Source: Gnetum montanum (Eukaryota; Streptophyta; Gnetopsida; Gnetales; Gnetaceae). From it: a stretch of 64,000 nucleotides of DNA. The first letter of the stretch is position 1; the number at the start of each line of letters is the position of its first letter. Shown here in pieces: positions 50,185 to 60,977 of this stretch. The DNA lies in contig MNCI01015718.1 of assembly GCA_015680685.1 (NCBI GenBank), forward strand, positions 140,721 to 204,720, given 5' to 3'. The position numbers and the translations under genes are program-made. The notes beneath the pieces were generated by a model. The model was not told where the DNA came from. It was given only the letters and a program-made list of their open reading frames with translations, and did not search any database.

Positions 50185-50196
50185 TGGTATCAAAGC
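50185..50196 (+). promoter_or_regulatory. Initiator tRNA-Met-type primer-binding site
   Basis: TGGTATCAAAGC differs by one base from TGGTATCAGAGC, the common primer site of plant copia elements. It is followed by no recognisable gag; the element body is lost or too decayed. Confidence 0.5.
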
Positions 50197-51710
50197 AAAC
50201 GATGATCCAAGGGCCATTCAAAACCAACCAATGAATAATGGATTAGACTACAAAATACATAGATCTAAGCAACCAAAAAAAATGTTTCATGGATGTCATT
50301 GATTGATGAAGATTTTAATTATGCCTCATTAAGATTTATCAACTACAAAAGATGTTGGTAAGAAAAAATACACTAGTTTAGGTAACTCTTACTCATCTTA
50401 ATACTATAAATATTAATTAATTAAGGTCATTTTAAAATTTTTTCCAAAAACATTAGTAACCATCACTTGAATTGATCTTATTTTGTTGCAACTCATTATC
50501 CTACACAACTTAGAGTTATTTATAAGTCATCATGTTTTCCATATATCAACTTGTTAATGTCATTTTGGTAAAATAAGCTAGTTTTGATCTTTTAAAACCT
50601 TAAAAATCCAACTTTGTTTTTGAATCCTAAGACTATGTCCAATGCATAATACTCATCAAGATGATTTCAATGGTACAAATTTCGTCTCGATCGAACTTAC
50701 AGTTTGAAAGATATGGATCTTTAAAGTTTCTAGTTTTGCATATATTAAAATAATATTAAATTATTATGTATTTTAAAAAATATAAGAGTTAAAATTTTAG
50801 AGTTAGGAATAGACCTAGAATCACAATTTACCCATATTGAACCTATGCCCTACTGAACCACCACATCAACTGCTAAGGCAAGATAGATTAAAATAATAAT
50901 AAAAAGTTAAAAAAATGAACGAAAGGTCATAGGTTCAAACCCAAGCCTTTCCCTCCTTAGTTTTATTAAAAATTTATCTCTAAAAAAATAATTTTGACCT
51001 GCTAGCCCTGTAAGTGCCATGTAGCCCTACAAGGATTGTAATGACCTTGCAGGGGCCATGCTAACCTTGCAAGGACCACGCAGCCTAACATAGGGCCATG
51101 CTAGTCCTGTAAGGGAGCACAGCCCTTAGTTTGAGGTTGTTGTCAACTCACCTTTAGGGTTACTTCCATCACCTTTCTACTCACACCACCCCTATCATCA
51201 TGCCCTACACTACCTTTTGTTCACCATCGTTTGATACCATGAGCCGTTGCCATTGTTTACTACACCTGCTGCTACCGCTAGTCGCCTCTATTGCACCTTG
51301 CAATTGCTGCACCTGCAACCACTATTGCATCATCATTCACAAAACTCTCACCCCCAAAAATTAACCCTAGAGAGGGCTACAATTGACCCCTACTGCCAGC
51401 TGCAGTAGGGCCTGTAGTGCCATTGTGAGGTAGGGTCCACAGGATCGACTACATAACATTGTGATGATCACAATGACCAGGGACAACGAGGCCTACCATG
51501 AAATGCTATTGCTTTTTCACATGCCACCACATCGCCATCCGCCCAACTCCAACGCATCATCAACCATGCTCATTTCCTACCACACCATGCTTGCTTCTCC
51601 ATAGAAACCTACACCACTTTTCTACCCTATACACCATCATTGTTGACCCTGTGTCACCGTTGTTGCCCCCTACATTATAGTCACCATAAAATATCCTATG
51701 ATTTTCAATC
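50197..51710. other. Noncoding decayed sequence with short repeats
   Basis: No gene seen. At 51000-51125 degenerate units with GCCATGCTAGCCTTGCAAGG-like wording repeat four or five times. From 51165 to 51690 the sequence is rich in CCACC, CACCAT and TGTTGCC words, a low-complexity C-rich stretch whose frames are not supported. Confidence 0.4.
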
Positions 51711-51730
51711 ATTTTTGGTGTCTATGAGCA

Positions 51731-51850
51731 TTGATGGCACCATCTATAATGGGCTACCTTGACACTCCATGGACATCAATGGCACCATCCATAATGGGCT
51801 CCCATGGTGCCCTCAGAAACCAATGGCACTACCCATAAACGTCTCCCCTT
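51731..51850. repeat. Tandem repeat of about 46 bp, 2.5 units
   Basis: Units begin ATTGATGGCACCATC near 51732, ATCAATGGCACCATCC near 51777 and CAATGGCACTACCC near 51824, each followed by ATAATGGGCT or a decayed form. Confidence 0.65.
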
Positions 51851-51960
51851 GTGAATTCCAATTTTGCATTAACTAACAAGAAATTCGAACTTTTTTGTCA
51901 ACTGACAAAAAAATTTAAAATTTCTATTCTTTGAAACATTAGTTTAAAACTAAGAACACG

Positions 51961-52084
51961 GGGAAAAAACTTAAATATAAAATTTGATGCATTGGAAGCA
52001 TGTAAGATAAGAATTCTATAATTAAATACGCTTATTCTAAACTAGACCTGGATGGGTGACCTCTCGAGAAGTCTTGTTTTTCAC
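51961..52084 (+). ncRNA. 5S-rRNA-derived sequence (pseudogene or Cassandra-type element)
   Basis: GGATGGGTGACCTC at about 52052-52065 is an exact match to the internal promoter region of plant 5S rRNA, followed by GAGAAGTCTTG where 5S has GGGAAGTCCTCG. Leftward, TTAAATACGCTT fits TTAAGCGTGCTT, AGAATTC fits AGAACTC, and TGATGCATTGGA fits TAATGCACCGGA, in the right order and near the right spacing. The whole resembles a decayed full-length 5S gene of about 120 bases. Cassandra retrotransposons carry 5S sequences in their LTRs and are a likely source; a free 5S pseudogene is the alternative. Confidence 0.65.
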
Positions 52085-52689
52085 ACTAAAAGGTTTTAGA
52101 CTCCAAAGCCATAACTTTTAATTTTGAAAGCATTTTTCGATGAACGAAGAGTCATTTCCTATAAATTTCAACCTTCCAAAAATAATGGTGAAATCAAATC
52201 TACCCCATGAAATCCTAAAATAGTTTTTCACTCCTTACCCAATATAGCACCTGAAGACCCTTAAAGGTTTAGTTTTAGCACAACCTGAACATACAATGTT
52301 CTTTTTCAACATATAAATAGTCATTCCCAATATTTTTCACCCTTTTGAACTCAATGGTGAGGTCAAATTTATCATTTAGACACCTAATAATTTCATCATA
52401 TCATAAATTTAAGCTTTTGGACTTTGAGATCAAGTGCTTAATCTTTGCTTGCAGTTTTAAGATCCCTATGGTATGTCATTAGTTACACTACTAGAGTCAC
52501 TGTTCTTAGGGGGGAGGGGTGTGTAAAAATTCCATAAGAATTAGATTATATAGTTAAATATTATCAGAATTTCTTAAAGAATTAGTTGATAAGAAATGAT
52601 CAAGAAAGGTATATTAATTCATTTTGCAATCAAATCATATGGAAAAACAACATGGAAGACTCATAATTTTATTTCCACAAGGTGTGTGA
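52085..52689. other. AT-rich noncoding stretch
   Basis: No gene seen. The first part follows the 5S-like sequence and may belong to the same element. Confidence 0.35.
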
Positions 52690-53820
52690 TATCCATGAAG
52701 AGAAATGATGTAGAAGAGAATCCAAGAATGAGAATGAAAGTTACAATATACAATGTGCTTGCAAGATCCTTAGCGAGTAAGAAGCAACATTTGCTATGTC
52801 CACCATGGGTCTTAGATTGGCATAAGTATTGATACCCACGCATCTTAGAAGAGTTACAAAATTTGGATGCTGATGTTTTATGTCTACAAGAAGTCTCTCC
52901 ATGGACGTTTCTATACCAATTCCAACCAAACTTGGGAAAGATGGGATACAGTGGTATTTACAAGCAAAAAGGTTCTTGTAAAAGTTCTTCTTTTGAACCA
53001 TATAGATTAGCCTATTGTAGAAATCATAACATGGATGGATGGGTAATATTTTATAAAGAAGCCAAGTTTGAATTAGTACAAATATTTGAATAAAGTTTAG
53101 AAAATATGATTTTTGAAATTTCAAAACTTTAAATGATGAAAAAGAAAGAACAATCAATATTTCTAACAAATCACATAGCCTTGGTAGTGATTCTAAAAGT
53201 CCATCAATCATGAAGATATATGTGAATCATTAATACACCTTTAATTTCCAAACTAACATGTTTAGATGTTAGACTATGTCAAGGAGCATACTTGATTAAG
53301 GAAATAGAAGAAAGTTTAAAGAAGAAGTTATTCCTAAGCCATACTAATCCAGTGTCAATTATCCTTTGTAAAGACTTCAATGCAAAAGTTGGAAGTCATG
53401 TTTATCAATTCTTAAAATATGAATGTGTAAAAGAATCTTTGGAAGATGAACCTGATTTGAAGAAGATGCTTCCATCAATTCAACATGAAATTCTATTGGC
53501 CAGTGCATATTCTACTTACTCTGAATCTTTAGTAAATAAATCAGATTCTAGAATTTAAGAATAGATGATGTTGATGGATAGTACTCATCAAGAACCAAAA
53601 TTTCCAATTACTTTGGTATGATTAAGGAGGATGACTTACAACATTCTTCATTAAGATCCTAGATTATATTTGGTACAATGTCCAGTTCTTCCAAGTTACC
53701 AAGTTACTAGAGTTGATTTATAAAGAAGTTGAGAAGAGTCAAGATCAAGCTTTTCCATCTTGAACAAGACCATTTGATCATATACCACTTATGGCAAAAT
53801 TACAATTACTTCTATTAGTT
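52690..53820 (+). pseudogene. CCR4-type deadenylase pseudogene, intronless
   Basis: The sequence follows an endonuclease/exonuclease/phosphatase domain of the carbon catabolite repressor 4 family, which shortens mRNA polyA tails. In order: IYNVLARSL, LLCPPWVLDWHKY, ILEELQNLDADVLCLQEVS (catalytic Glu), LGKMGYSGIYKQKGS, MDGWVIFYKEAKFELV, NHIALVVIL, CKDFNAKVGSHVYQFL (active-site Asp and Asn kept), then in another frame LDYIWYN, LLELIYKEVE and FDHIPLMAKLQL (catalytic His kept). In-frame stops occur at 52830, 53091 and elsewhere, with at least two frame changes. No intron interrupts the domain, unlike typical plant CCR4 genes, so a retrocopy is likely. No polyA tail is visible. Confidence 0.8.
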
Positions 53821-54119
53821 CATAAGGTTGATCAAGATCAAGAGGTGTCTCATCCTTACTTTTGATAAATCTTATTATTTTATTTATTGTTTAATTTATA
53901 TGTTAATTAGATTAGTAAAATATCTAAGGTAATGGAATTTGGAATAAAGAATTTGCCCTGCCTTCACTTGGGTAAACATTAAGTTGCACTTTGTGTGATT
54001 TTGGTTAGGACTGGTAATTGGTGGTTGGTAGATATTTAATTCCCTTTTTGTCATTATCTTAGAAAATGAGGTAAACATTAACAAAGTAATATTTAATTTT
54101 CTATATATTTTTCTCACAT
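53821..54119. other. AT-rich noncoding stretch
   Basis: Nothing supportable between the CCR4-type pseudogene and the LTR-like block. Confidence 0.35.
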
Positions 54120-54960
54120 ATATTTTTTAGGGCATGGACCTAATGGACATGAATGAAGACTCAAGGAATGAGAGCTCAAAAGAGAAGTACATCTACAAGG
54201 TCTCAAGGAAACCTGTGGGAGTTTAAAGAGCATGGACAAGGAACAAAGACTTCAAATCTGAACTCTAGTGTTCAAAAGAAAGCCTTATCATCAAAGAAGT
54301 AATTGTAGAGAAGACATCTCCAATCAACAGAAAATGTCCCCTATCAAGAGAACCATAGAAAAGGTCTTACAAAAATAGTAGATGTCTACTATCAAGAGAA
54401 GACATCTCCTTAATGATGAAGACATCTTGGCTGAGTTGAGGGTTGCTCAAAAGAAGATGTATCTTAGAAATAGAAGATGTTTCCCTTATGAAGAAGATGT
54501 CTTTCCTGAATGGAAGTTTGATGTAGTGAGACATCTTAATCTCAAAGAAGACATCTCTAGTAACCATTAAATAGCCATTGCATGAATTTCGGGATGATTT
54601 CACAAACGTCTAGGCTATAAGAAGACTTCATTTTCTTGGAAAATGTACACCTTTTAATGCAAGTAAGTGTCAACATCAAGCGATCATTGTGCATATTATT
54701 CTATTATATTTGTGTGCCTCATTGTACTATCTTTTGTACTGTTGTAAGAGATCTATTATGTTGTACCTCAAAGTGCAAGGACCAACAAGTTAGTTGCATT
54801 CTTTCCTTGTAATTCTTGTTTAAGAATACAAAATAAGAAACACAAAGTATGTTTAGTTAAGTCATATAAACGCTTGATTAGATTCGAGATGAAAAACTTC
54901 ATCAATGAGCAGCAAGAATATTTTGCTTATACCATTAAACAAGAGCCTAAACAATGGTAA
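54120..54960 (+). repeat. LTR-like block with AGACATCT/AGATGTCT array and TATA box
   Basis: At 54300-54560 the octamer AGACATCT or its complement AGATGTCT, or close variants, occurs about nine times in both orientations (near 54309, 54381, 54402, 54419, 54455, 54475, 54492, 54529, 54550). A TATA-like GGCTATAAGAAG follows at about 54612-54623 and a T-rich stretch at 54690-54760. This is the order of a retrotransposon U3-R-U5, but the ends and partner LTR were not found. The short frames at 54367-54603 on both strands come from the repeat. Confidence 0.45.
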
Positions 54961-55069
54961 TAATGTTTTCTTCATAAAGCCTCTTTATCATTAAATTTTC
55001 ATTTCCAAAATACATGCTCATTTTACAATAAACTCTTTACAAAAGAATATGATAAATCTACTGCTATTG

Positions 55070-56235
55070 TACATCAAACACCTCTTCAATTTACTCTTGA
55101 TGATGTTAGCAAGGGGATTAAAAAGCTAATATCTGGCAAAGCTATAGATTCAAATAGTTTATACGTAAAATTATTAAAATGGGCAGGACCTAATATTTCT
55201 AGAGAAAGTTGGCATAAATTAAATTTAGCAATAGATCAAGGATTAGATCAACATTGAAAAACTAGTAAGGCTATCTTGTTGTATAATAAGCGGGATAAAA
55301 ATAATTTAAACAATTATTGAATGATTATTGTGGGTGATATTTTCGCTAAGTTATTGGGTACTTTATTAGGAAAGAGAATTAGTACTTAGACTAAAGTTAA
55401 CTAGGTTAGGGCAATATGTCCAAGAAGTTTCAGACAAAATCACACTACTTTAATCACATAGTTACTCTTAGACATTGCATAAAGTGTGTAGAAAATTCTA
55501 ACAAAATAAAGCTTTTATTTGTTTTATTGATTTTGCCAAAGTATATGATTAAGTGGTTTGTATAACTCTTTAGTTACACCTACATAAAATTGGCCCTCCT
55601 TTAGAATTGGTTGCAATAGCCTAAAGATTATATGAGGAAGTGATTTTGGAATTACACACATCAATGCAAAGAAAAAATTTTAATTCCAAAGAAAAATTGA
55701 AGTTAAGGTTGTCCACTTTCTCCCACTCTTTTTAGTATCTTTCTTGATGAAATGATAAAATGGTTATGCAATGGGCAAGATAATCATGCTATCAAAATTG
55801 GATCCTAAGTAGTGAATTTTTTATTTTATTTTATTTTGTATGTATATTATGGTACCTTGATCTCCACTACTACTACAAAAGGTATGCAAAATATATTGCA
55901 AATTTTAGAAAATTATTGTCACTCTTCTGGTATTTCAATCAATGTGGATAAAACAAATTGATGATCTAGACCTCTTATAATTTTCATTTTAGACTATACC
56001 AATGTGTAAATAGTACATTCTTTTAAATATTTGGGTCTAATTTTATATGAATATTTATAAGTAAGAAAAGTGCATTGCAGAAAAAATAAGATAAAAATGA
56101 CGTTTTAAGGCTTTGTATACCTTCAAAAATCAAATTTGGTCAAAGTTAAAGCAAAACATTTAAGATCCTTCTTCTTACCGATAACCTTTGTTGAATGTCG
56201 ATGGCTTGTCTTTTTCGCATCTTTTCCATAAATTA
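55070..56235 (+). mobile_element. LINE (non-LTR) reverse transcriptase remnant
   Basis: Through stops and frameshifts the translation follows a plant non-LTR RT: DVSKGIKKLISGKAIDSN, LLKWAGPNIS, LYNKRDKNNLNNY-MIIVGDIFAKLLGTLL, FICFIDFAKVYD near 55510, CPLSPTLF-like sequence near 55720, a ruined catalytic YADD-like site near 55840, then GISINVDKTN near 55930 and FKYLGLILYE near 56020. The active site is lost. No endonuclease domain was found immediately upstream; the CCR4-type sequence at 52690 is a different family. Confidence 0.78.
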
Positions 56236-56686
56236 AGTATCGAAACCCATACAATGGAGGAGCAAAATTGAAACGAAGCTATGCATCAAAAGAATCCGAT
56301 TCGTGGAAGCGAGGAATCGAGGATTCGTGATTCTGAACGTGTTGGGTACGTGTGCCTCAAAAAAAAGTGGGGAAGGGTTCGTAGTCGGGGACCTCAAAGA
56401 GAAAATTTAAATATATTAGTTTTTTAAAAAAATTAAATCTCATATATCATATAAAAAACATTGTAGAATATAGAACAAGTACAATGTAAATTCAAAATAT
56501 TGTTAATGCTTAAAAATTGCTTAAAAGATTGCAATGAAACATTAAGTACTGAGTCTCATGTGTATTATAAAATATTTTAGCATTATCATATATATATATG
56601 ATAATGTTACAAAATTATCTCTCTTTAAATCACAAAAGAGTTTCTTGCCAAAGCTTAGAAATTGTCACAATGTTCAAATTCTAATT
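56236..56686. other. Noncoding stretch with a perfect hairpin
   Basis: No gene seen. At 56581-56606 a 26-base perfect inverted repeat (CATTATCAT ... ATGATAATG) surrounds a TA run. Near 56300 the words GATTCGTG and GAATCGAGGATTCGTG repeat. Confidence 0.4.
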
Positions 56687-58271
56687 TTAGCCTATATTTT
56701 CTCCTTGCTCTACTCTAAAGAGTAAATTTNNNNNNNNNNNNNNNNNNNNNNNNNNNNNNNNNNNNNNNNNNNNNNNNNNNNNNNNNNNNNNNNNNNNNNN
56801 NNNNNNNNNNNNNNNNNNNNNNNNNNNNNNNNNNNNNNNNNNNNNNNNNNNNNNNNNNNNNNNNNNNNNNNNNNNNNNNNNNNNNNNNNNNNNNNNNNNN
56901 NNNNNNNNNNNNNNNNNNNNNNNNNNNNNNNNNNNNNNNNNNNNNNNNNNNNNNNNNNNNNNNNNNNNNNNNNNNNNNNNNNNNNNNNNNNNNNNNNNNN
57001 NNNNNNNNNNNNNNNNNNNNNNNNNNNNNNNNNNNNNNNNNNNNNNNNNNNNNNNNNNNNNNNNNNNNNNNNNNNNNNNNNNNNNNNNNNNNNNNNNNNN
57101 NNNNNNNNNNNNNNNNNNNNNNNNNNNNNNNNNNNNNNNNNNNNNNNNNNNNNNNNNNNNNNNNNNNNNNNNNNNNNNNNNNNNNNNNNNNNNNNNNNNN
57201 NNNNNNNNNNNNNNNNNNNNNNNNNNNNNNNNNNNNNNNNNNNNNNNNNNNNNNNNNNNNNNNNNAGCTGAATCTGTTATAATTTGAATAATGTTGCTTG
57301 AACCAATAGTTGCAATTGCTGTCTCTAATAATTTGGCTTGAAAATTAGCATCTTTTATATGATTGGAGCAATCTGTAGCATTAAGAAAAAATGGTCCAAA
57401 TTGACAACTAATTATAATATTAATTAATGGACGTTGACGAATATCAGTCCATCCATCCATTATAATAGAACAACCACTTTGCTGCCAAAATTGCTTCCAT
57501 TCCTCCAACTTTTTCATACCAAGTTCATACCTCTCATCAAGAAGATCATTTCGAATTTTATCTTCAGTTGGAGGAATATAAGATGGACCTGCCATATAAA
57601 AATATTAGTTTTACTAATAATTTTAAATAAAAATTGATAATTTAAAATTTTAAAATATTACCTGCTTCAATGGCACAACGAATTGCTTCTTTGAATGAAG
57701 GAGTACGTGCAAGTTTAAATGGTAATCCATTTGCATAGAACATTTTTGCAATACTGACATCAGCTTTTTTTTTTTTTTCAACTTGAAAACTTATCTCTGT
57801 TTGTCTAAGCATTTTTCTTTTTGCTGGTTGTACAACATCCTTTATCTTGTTCTTACTTTCCTCTGTTCGAACACTTATAGTAATGCTCTTTATCATAGTC
57901 TTTGCTTGAAAGTAATCATACATAGCTTTTTGAATATCAGAATAAGGAAATTTACATGCAATAACACCTATTCCTGTTTTATTTTCTAATGTCTGAAAGA
58001 AATGATGATATATTCTTGTATCACTTGCAGTAAATTCATGGCTACATACATGACACTTCCATCTTTTGCTTCCACCTCCTCCACTCCTATAAGTGTCTAA
58101 TTGTGTTACGAATTGTTTTAATGGAGATTTCAAAATAAATCTGCCTTTCGCAAATGGTTTCAAAATTTCCACATTACAATCTAAAACATTTTCTTCTTGC
58201 CATGCATTTTCCTCCAATAAAGTACTGTCTATTTCATTTTCATTACTATCTATGTCTTGAATAGAGCTCAT
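56687..58271 (-). CDS. hAT-type transposase gene, BED finger plus DUF659, interrupted by a gap
   Basis: Exon 1 runs 58271-57662 with no stop (about 203 codons). It has an acidic start, then a BED-type zinc finger (RWKCHVCSHEF, TRIYHHFF, GIGVIAC; residues about 70-107), a basic linker and AKMFYANGLPFKLARTPSF, the usual entry to DUF659. A 73-base intron at 57661-57589 begins GT and ends AG; splicing gives EAGPSYIPPTE. Exon 2 from 57588 has WQQSGCSIIMDGWTD with the likely first catalytic Asp, RPLINIIISC and IIQIITDSA, then enters the 536-N gap. Left of the gap only a short open tail is seen, so the hAT dimerisation domain is unseen. All visible coding sequence is open, rare in this window. Active, recently dead or domesticated cannot be decided. 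Terminal inverted repeats were not found. Confidence 0.8.
56730..57265. other. Assembly gap, 536 N
   Basis: Unknown sequence inside the hAT-type gene. Confidence 0.95.
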
Positions 58272-59330
58272 CTTTATGACTCTGTTTATATTAATGATAA
58301 AAATTAGAAAATAAAATATTACCGCTATTCTTCACAAAAGTTAAAATAAATTTAAAAAAATTACAAATAAATATACTTACCAATTGCCCAAATTACTGTG
58401 ATTAAGGGTATTTATTTTTTCTTTTTCTGCTAACAAAAAACTTTTAGAAAAATGTCTTAAAAGCTTTAACATTAAAATGTCATTCAATGACAAATCTGAA
58501 AATGCAAAACAATAATAGTCAAAAAAAATTTGAAAATACAAAATAATAATAAATTTAAAAATAACGAAACAAAATTTGAATAAGAAATTAAAAAAAAATT
58601 AAAAATCATAAAAAATGTACTTTAGACAACCTATTGTATGAGGATACACAATAGTTCCAATATGCATTAAATCTCAAAGGAAAAAAATAATTTCAGTGGA
58701 TAAATAATAGGTTGCAGCATGCATAAAATCAGAAAATGAAAAAAATAACTTCAGACGATAAACAAAAATAAGTTGCAGCATGCATGTATTAAATCAGAAA
58801 GGGAAAAAAATGACTTCAAAGGCTTAAAGGGAGAGCTTATATTACTATAGAATGCCCCCTGATAATGATAATCAAGTCCAGTCACATAAAATATTGCTAC
58901 ATTTTCATAGAAAACTAATACCAAGCATATAAGCCAATAAAGTTTATCAAATTTTAACATCAGGAATCCCTTCCCCACCACTATTTTCACAGAGCTCTAT
59001 GTGCTTCTGCGCTGTTAATAATGCTCTCGGCAAGTTCACGACACATTTTGGACTTATGGACTCGCTTTATAAAGTTGGAGGTTTGGAATTTGTTGTTCTG
59101 GGTTGAGTTCATGCCTCTTGCATGTTTGACTGCAGATGTTGACCAGGGCTTCCTGAAAAGATTTGGGAAGGATATGGTGCTGAAATTTTGTTTTAACTTT
59201 TAACTTTGAACAAGTGTATGCTTTGACTATTCTGTTTGCACTTGCAGAGGGACAGAGGCCTGAAAACAGTTTTCAGTTTTGTAACCAACTGATTCCCTTC
59301 CTCAATCACGGCCGTTACGGCGTTACCTGA
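58272..59330 (-). other. Upstream region of the hAT-type gene with a tandem repeat
   Basis: AT-rich and noncoding. At about 58655-58825 a degenerate repeat of about 75 bp occurs nearly three times, with TTGCAGCATGCAT, AAATCAGAAA and GAAAAAAATAACTTCAG words. CGGCCGTTACGGCGTTAC at about 59310-59327 is a CG-rich near-palindromic word that stands out from its surroundings. It could belong to a transposon end, but I could not match a second copy. Confidence 0.4.
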
Positions 59331-60844
59331 AACCAGAGACGCAACATGAGATGGCCATGGCTCATGAATAAAAATACGAAACCAATCTACTAAATAAAAA
59401 TCTTCTCTAAAATCATCTGAATAAACTAAAACAAAAAGTAAAGATCAGGTAAATCTAAGCAAAATAGGCAACTCAATTGATATGAAAATCCACTAAAATC
59501 TACTACTAAAGATCAAACAGGAACGTGTTCTCACGCAAACTGAAAGAGCAAGATGGAAGGGGAAGAAAAGCGGATTTCGTGCTCACGAATCACGATAGAG
59601 ATGGAGAAAAATGATTTACAGCAACGAGGGAAAGAAGTGGAAAATAACAAGTGAGACAATTCTGATACAAACACGCAGGAGATGCTCACTCAATTATGAT
59701 CATGCAACTTCGAAACGCATACGTGCAAAGAGCAAATAAGGTGAGTGCATTCTTACGGACCAAGAGCGCACGTTCAGCTGAAAAATTGTGCACTAACCTT
59801 ACAAAGGTAAAGCATGTAGCGCTTGCATTTAAAAAACAGAAGAAATATCATCCAAATTTTAAGAACAAAAACTAGAATTAAGGATCGGAGAACCGTTCGC
59901 AATGCATGCTTACGCAGACTCGGCAAGCGAGGAGATACTCCGTCCAGATTCCGCTAGAAGGAAACGATGGATGAATAAAAAAGATGAAAACTGAAAAATA
60001 TAGAATGATAGATGTGCAGCGCATTCTGTAAGGGTAACAACTCATTTTCTAACAGGAAAAGCAAAGACCTCGTCTACTGCATCAACAGATAATTCCGATA
60101 AGGCAAGTCTCCTACCCAGTCACCCAAATCAGACTGGGCAGACGAGACCCCCTGCATCAGAAGAAATGTTCATCATCTTCTTGTGCCTGCGGATGAAAAA
60201 CTGAAGCAAAAAATTTTAGAGCTGAAAGAGAAACAAAGCGTTTGAAGAGTCTACAAAACCATCCAAATCTCTATCAATGGCGGAATAGGAAGGGCGTCTA
60301 TAAATAAAAGGCGGAAGAGGAGGAGCGTCTGTAAATAAAAGGTATTGGACGCGGATGCAATTTGCAGTAAATAAAAGGTATTGGACGCGGATGCAATTTG
60401 CAGAAAACAGGTAAGATTTGACGCCATTTGCAGTAAAAACAGGTAAGATTTTAATCGACAACGAATGTTCTGGGTGAGATTAATGGGTGAGAGTTAATCG
60501 GACGAAAAATTATAATTTACGTACCCAATGCGGATTTTACACGCTTCTGTACGCGTGCCGGAATCCACCGCGAACGGTTCGTGAGATTTTCTTCGGAATC
60601 GTGAATCTCCGGCGCATAGAAACGAAGGTAAATCGAAAGTGTTATTCATGTAAACGATGCAGACAGGGAAATTGCTATTCAAAGGACCAAATCAATTAGT
60701 GAGAAGTTGAGGCTGCTGCGGGGGTAGTTTAATCGTCTAATCGATTTCGAATAATGACTACAACGTGCTTTTTTTCCGATTGGGCACATATTCGGCAGAA
60801 AAATACAAGAAAGGTAAGCTGACAGTCCAATCGTTGCAGTGCAA
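59331..60844. other. Unique sequence upstream of the PME pseudogene
   Basis: No gene supported. The sequence is less AT-rich than the retrotransposon regions and may be real upstream sequence of the pectin methylesterase locus. A short hairpin (CCCAGTC ... GACTGGG) lies at about 60117-60140. Tandem repeats at 60300-60450 are listed separately. Short frames on both strands here are not supported by any motif. Confidence 0.4.
60300..60450. repeat. Short tandem duplications upstream of the PME pseudogene
   Basis: A unit of about 36 bp with AAATAAAAGGTATTGGACGC and GGATGCAATTTGCAG occurs twice (about 60332-60367 and 60368-60403). The partial words AAATAAAAGGCGGAAGAG and AACAGGTAAGATTT are also doubled. 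The repeats are near-identical, so recent. Confidence 0.75.
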
Positions 60845-60851
60845 TATAAAA
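60845..60851 (+). promoter_or_regulatory. TATA box of the PME pseudogene
   Basis: TATAAAA lies 127 bases before the ATG at 60978, in a typical plant core-promoter position. Confidence 0.5.
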
Positions 60852-60977
60852 CAAGATGCTCCGTGGCCTCCGTCATTTATATTCCGTAACTATAACTTTG
60901 CTACAAGAAAATGAAAACGCAATCTCCCAAACTCTGAAGCAACAATCAGTGGACCCAGGAAAATAAGACGGGCAGAT

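Noticed and set aside
50920-50965. tRNA-like GGTTCAAACCC word
   Set aside because: It resembles a tRNA T-loop, but no acceptor stem, anticodon arm or A box could be placed; such words are common in plant intergenic DNA.
52741-53211. 156-codon frame on the minus strand
   Set aside because: Antisense shadow of the CCR4-type pseudogene.
52690-53560. LINE endonuclease domain upstream of the LINE RT
   Set aside because: The CPPWVLDW and LDYIWYN segments are CCR4-family features, not LINE endonuclease, and 1.2 kb of LTR-like sequence separates the two.
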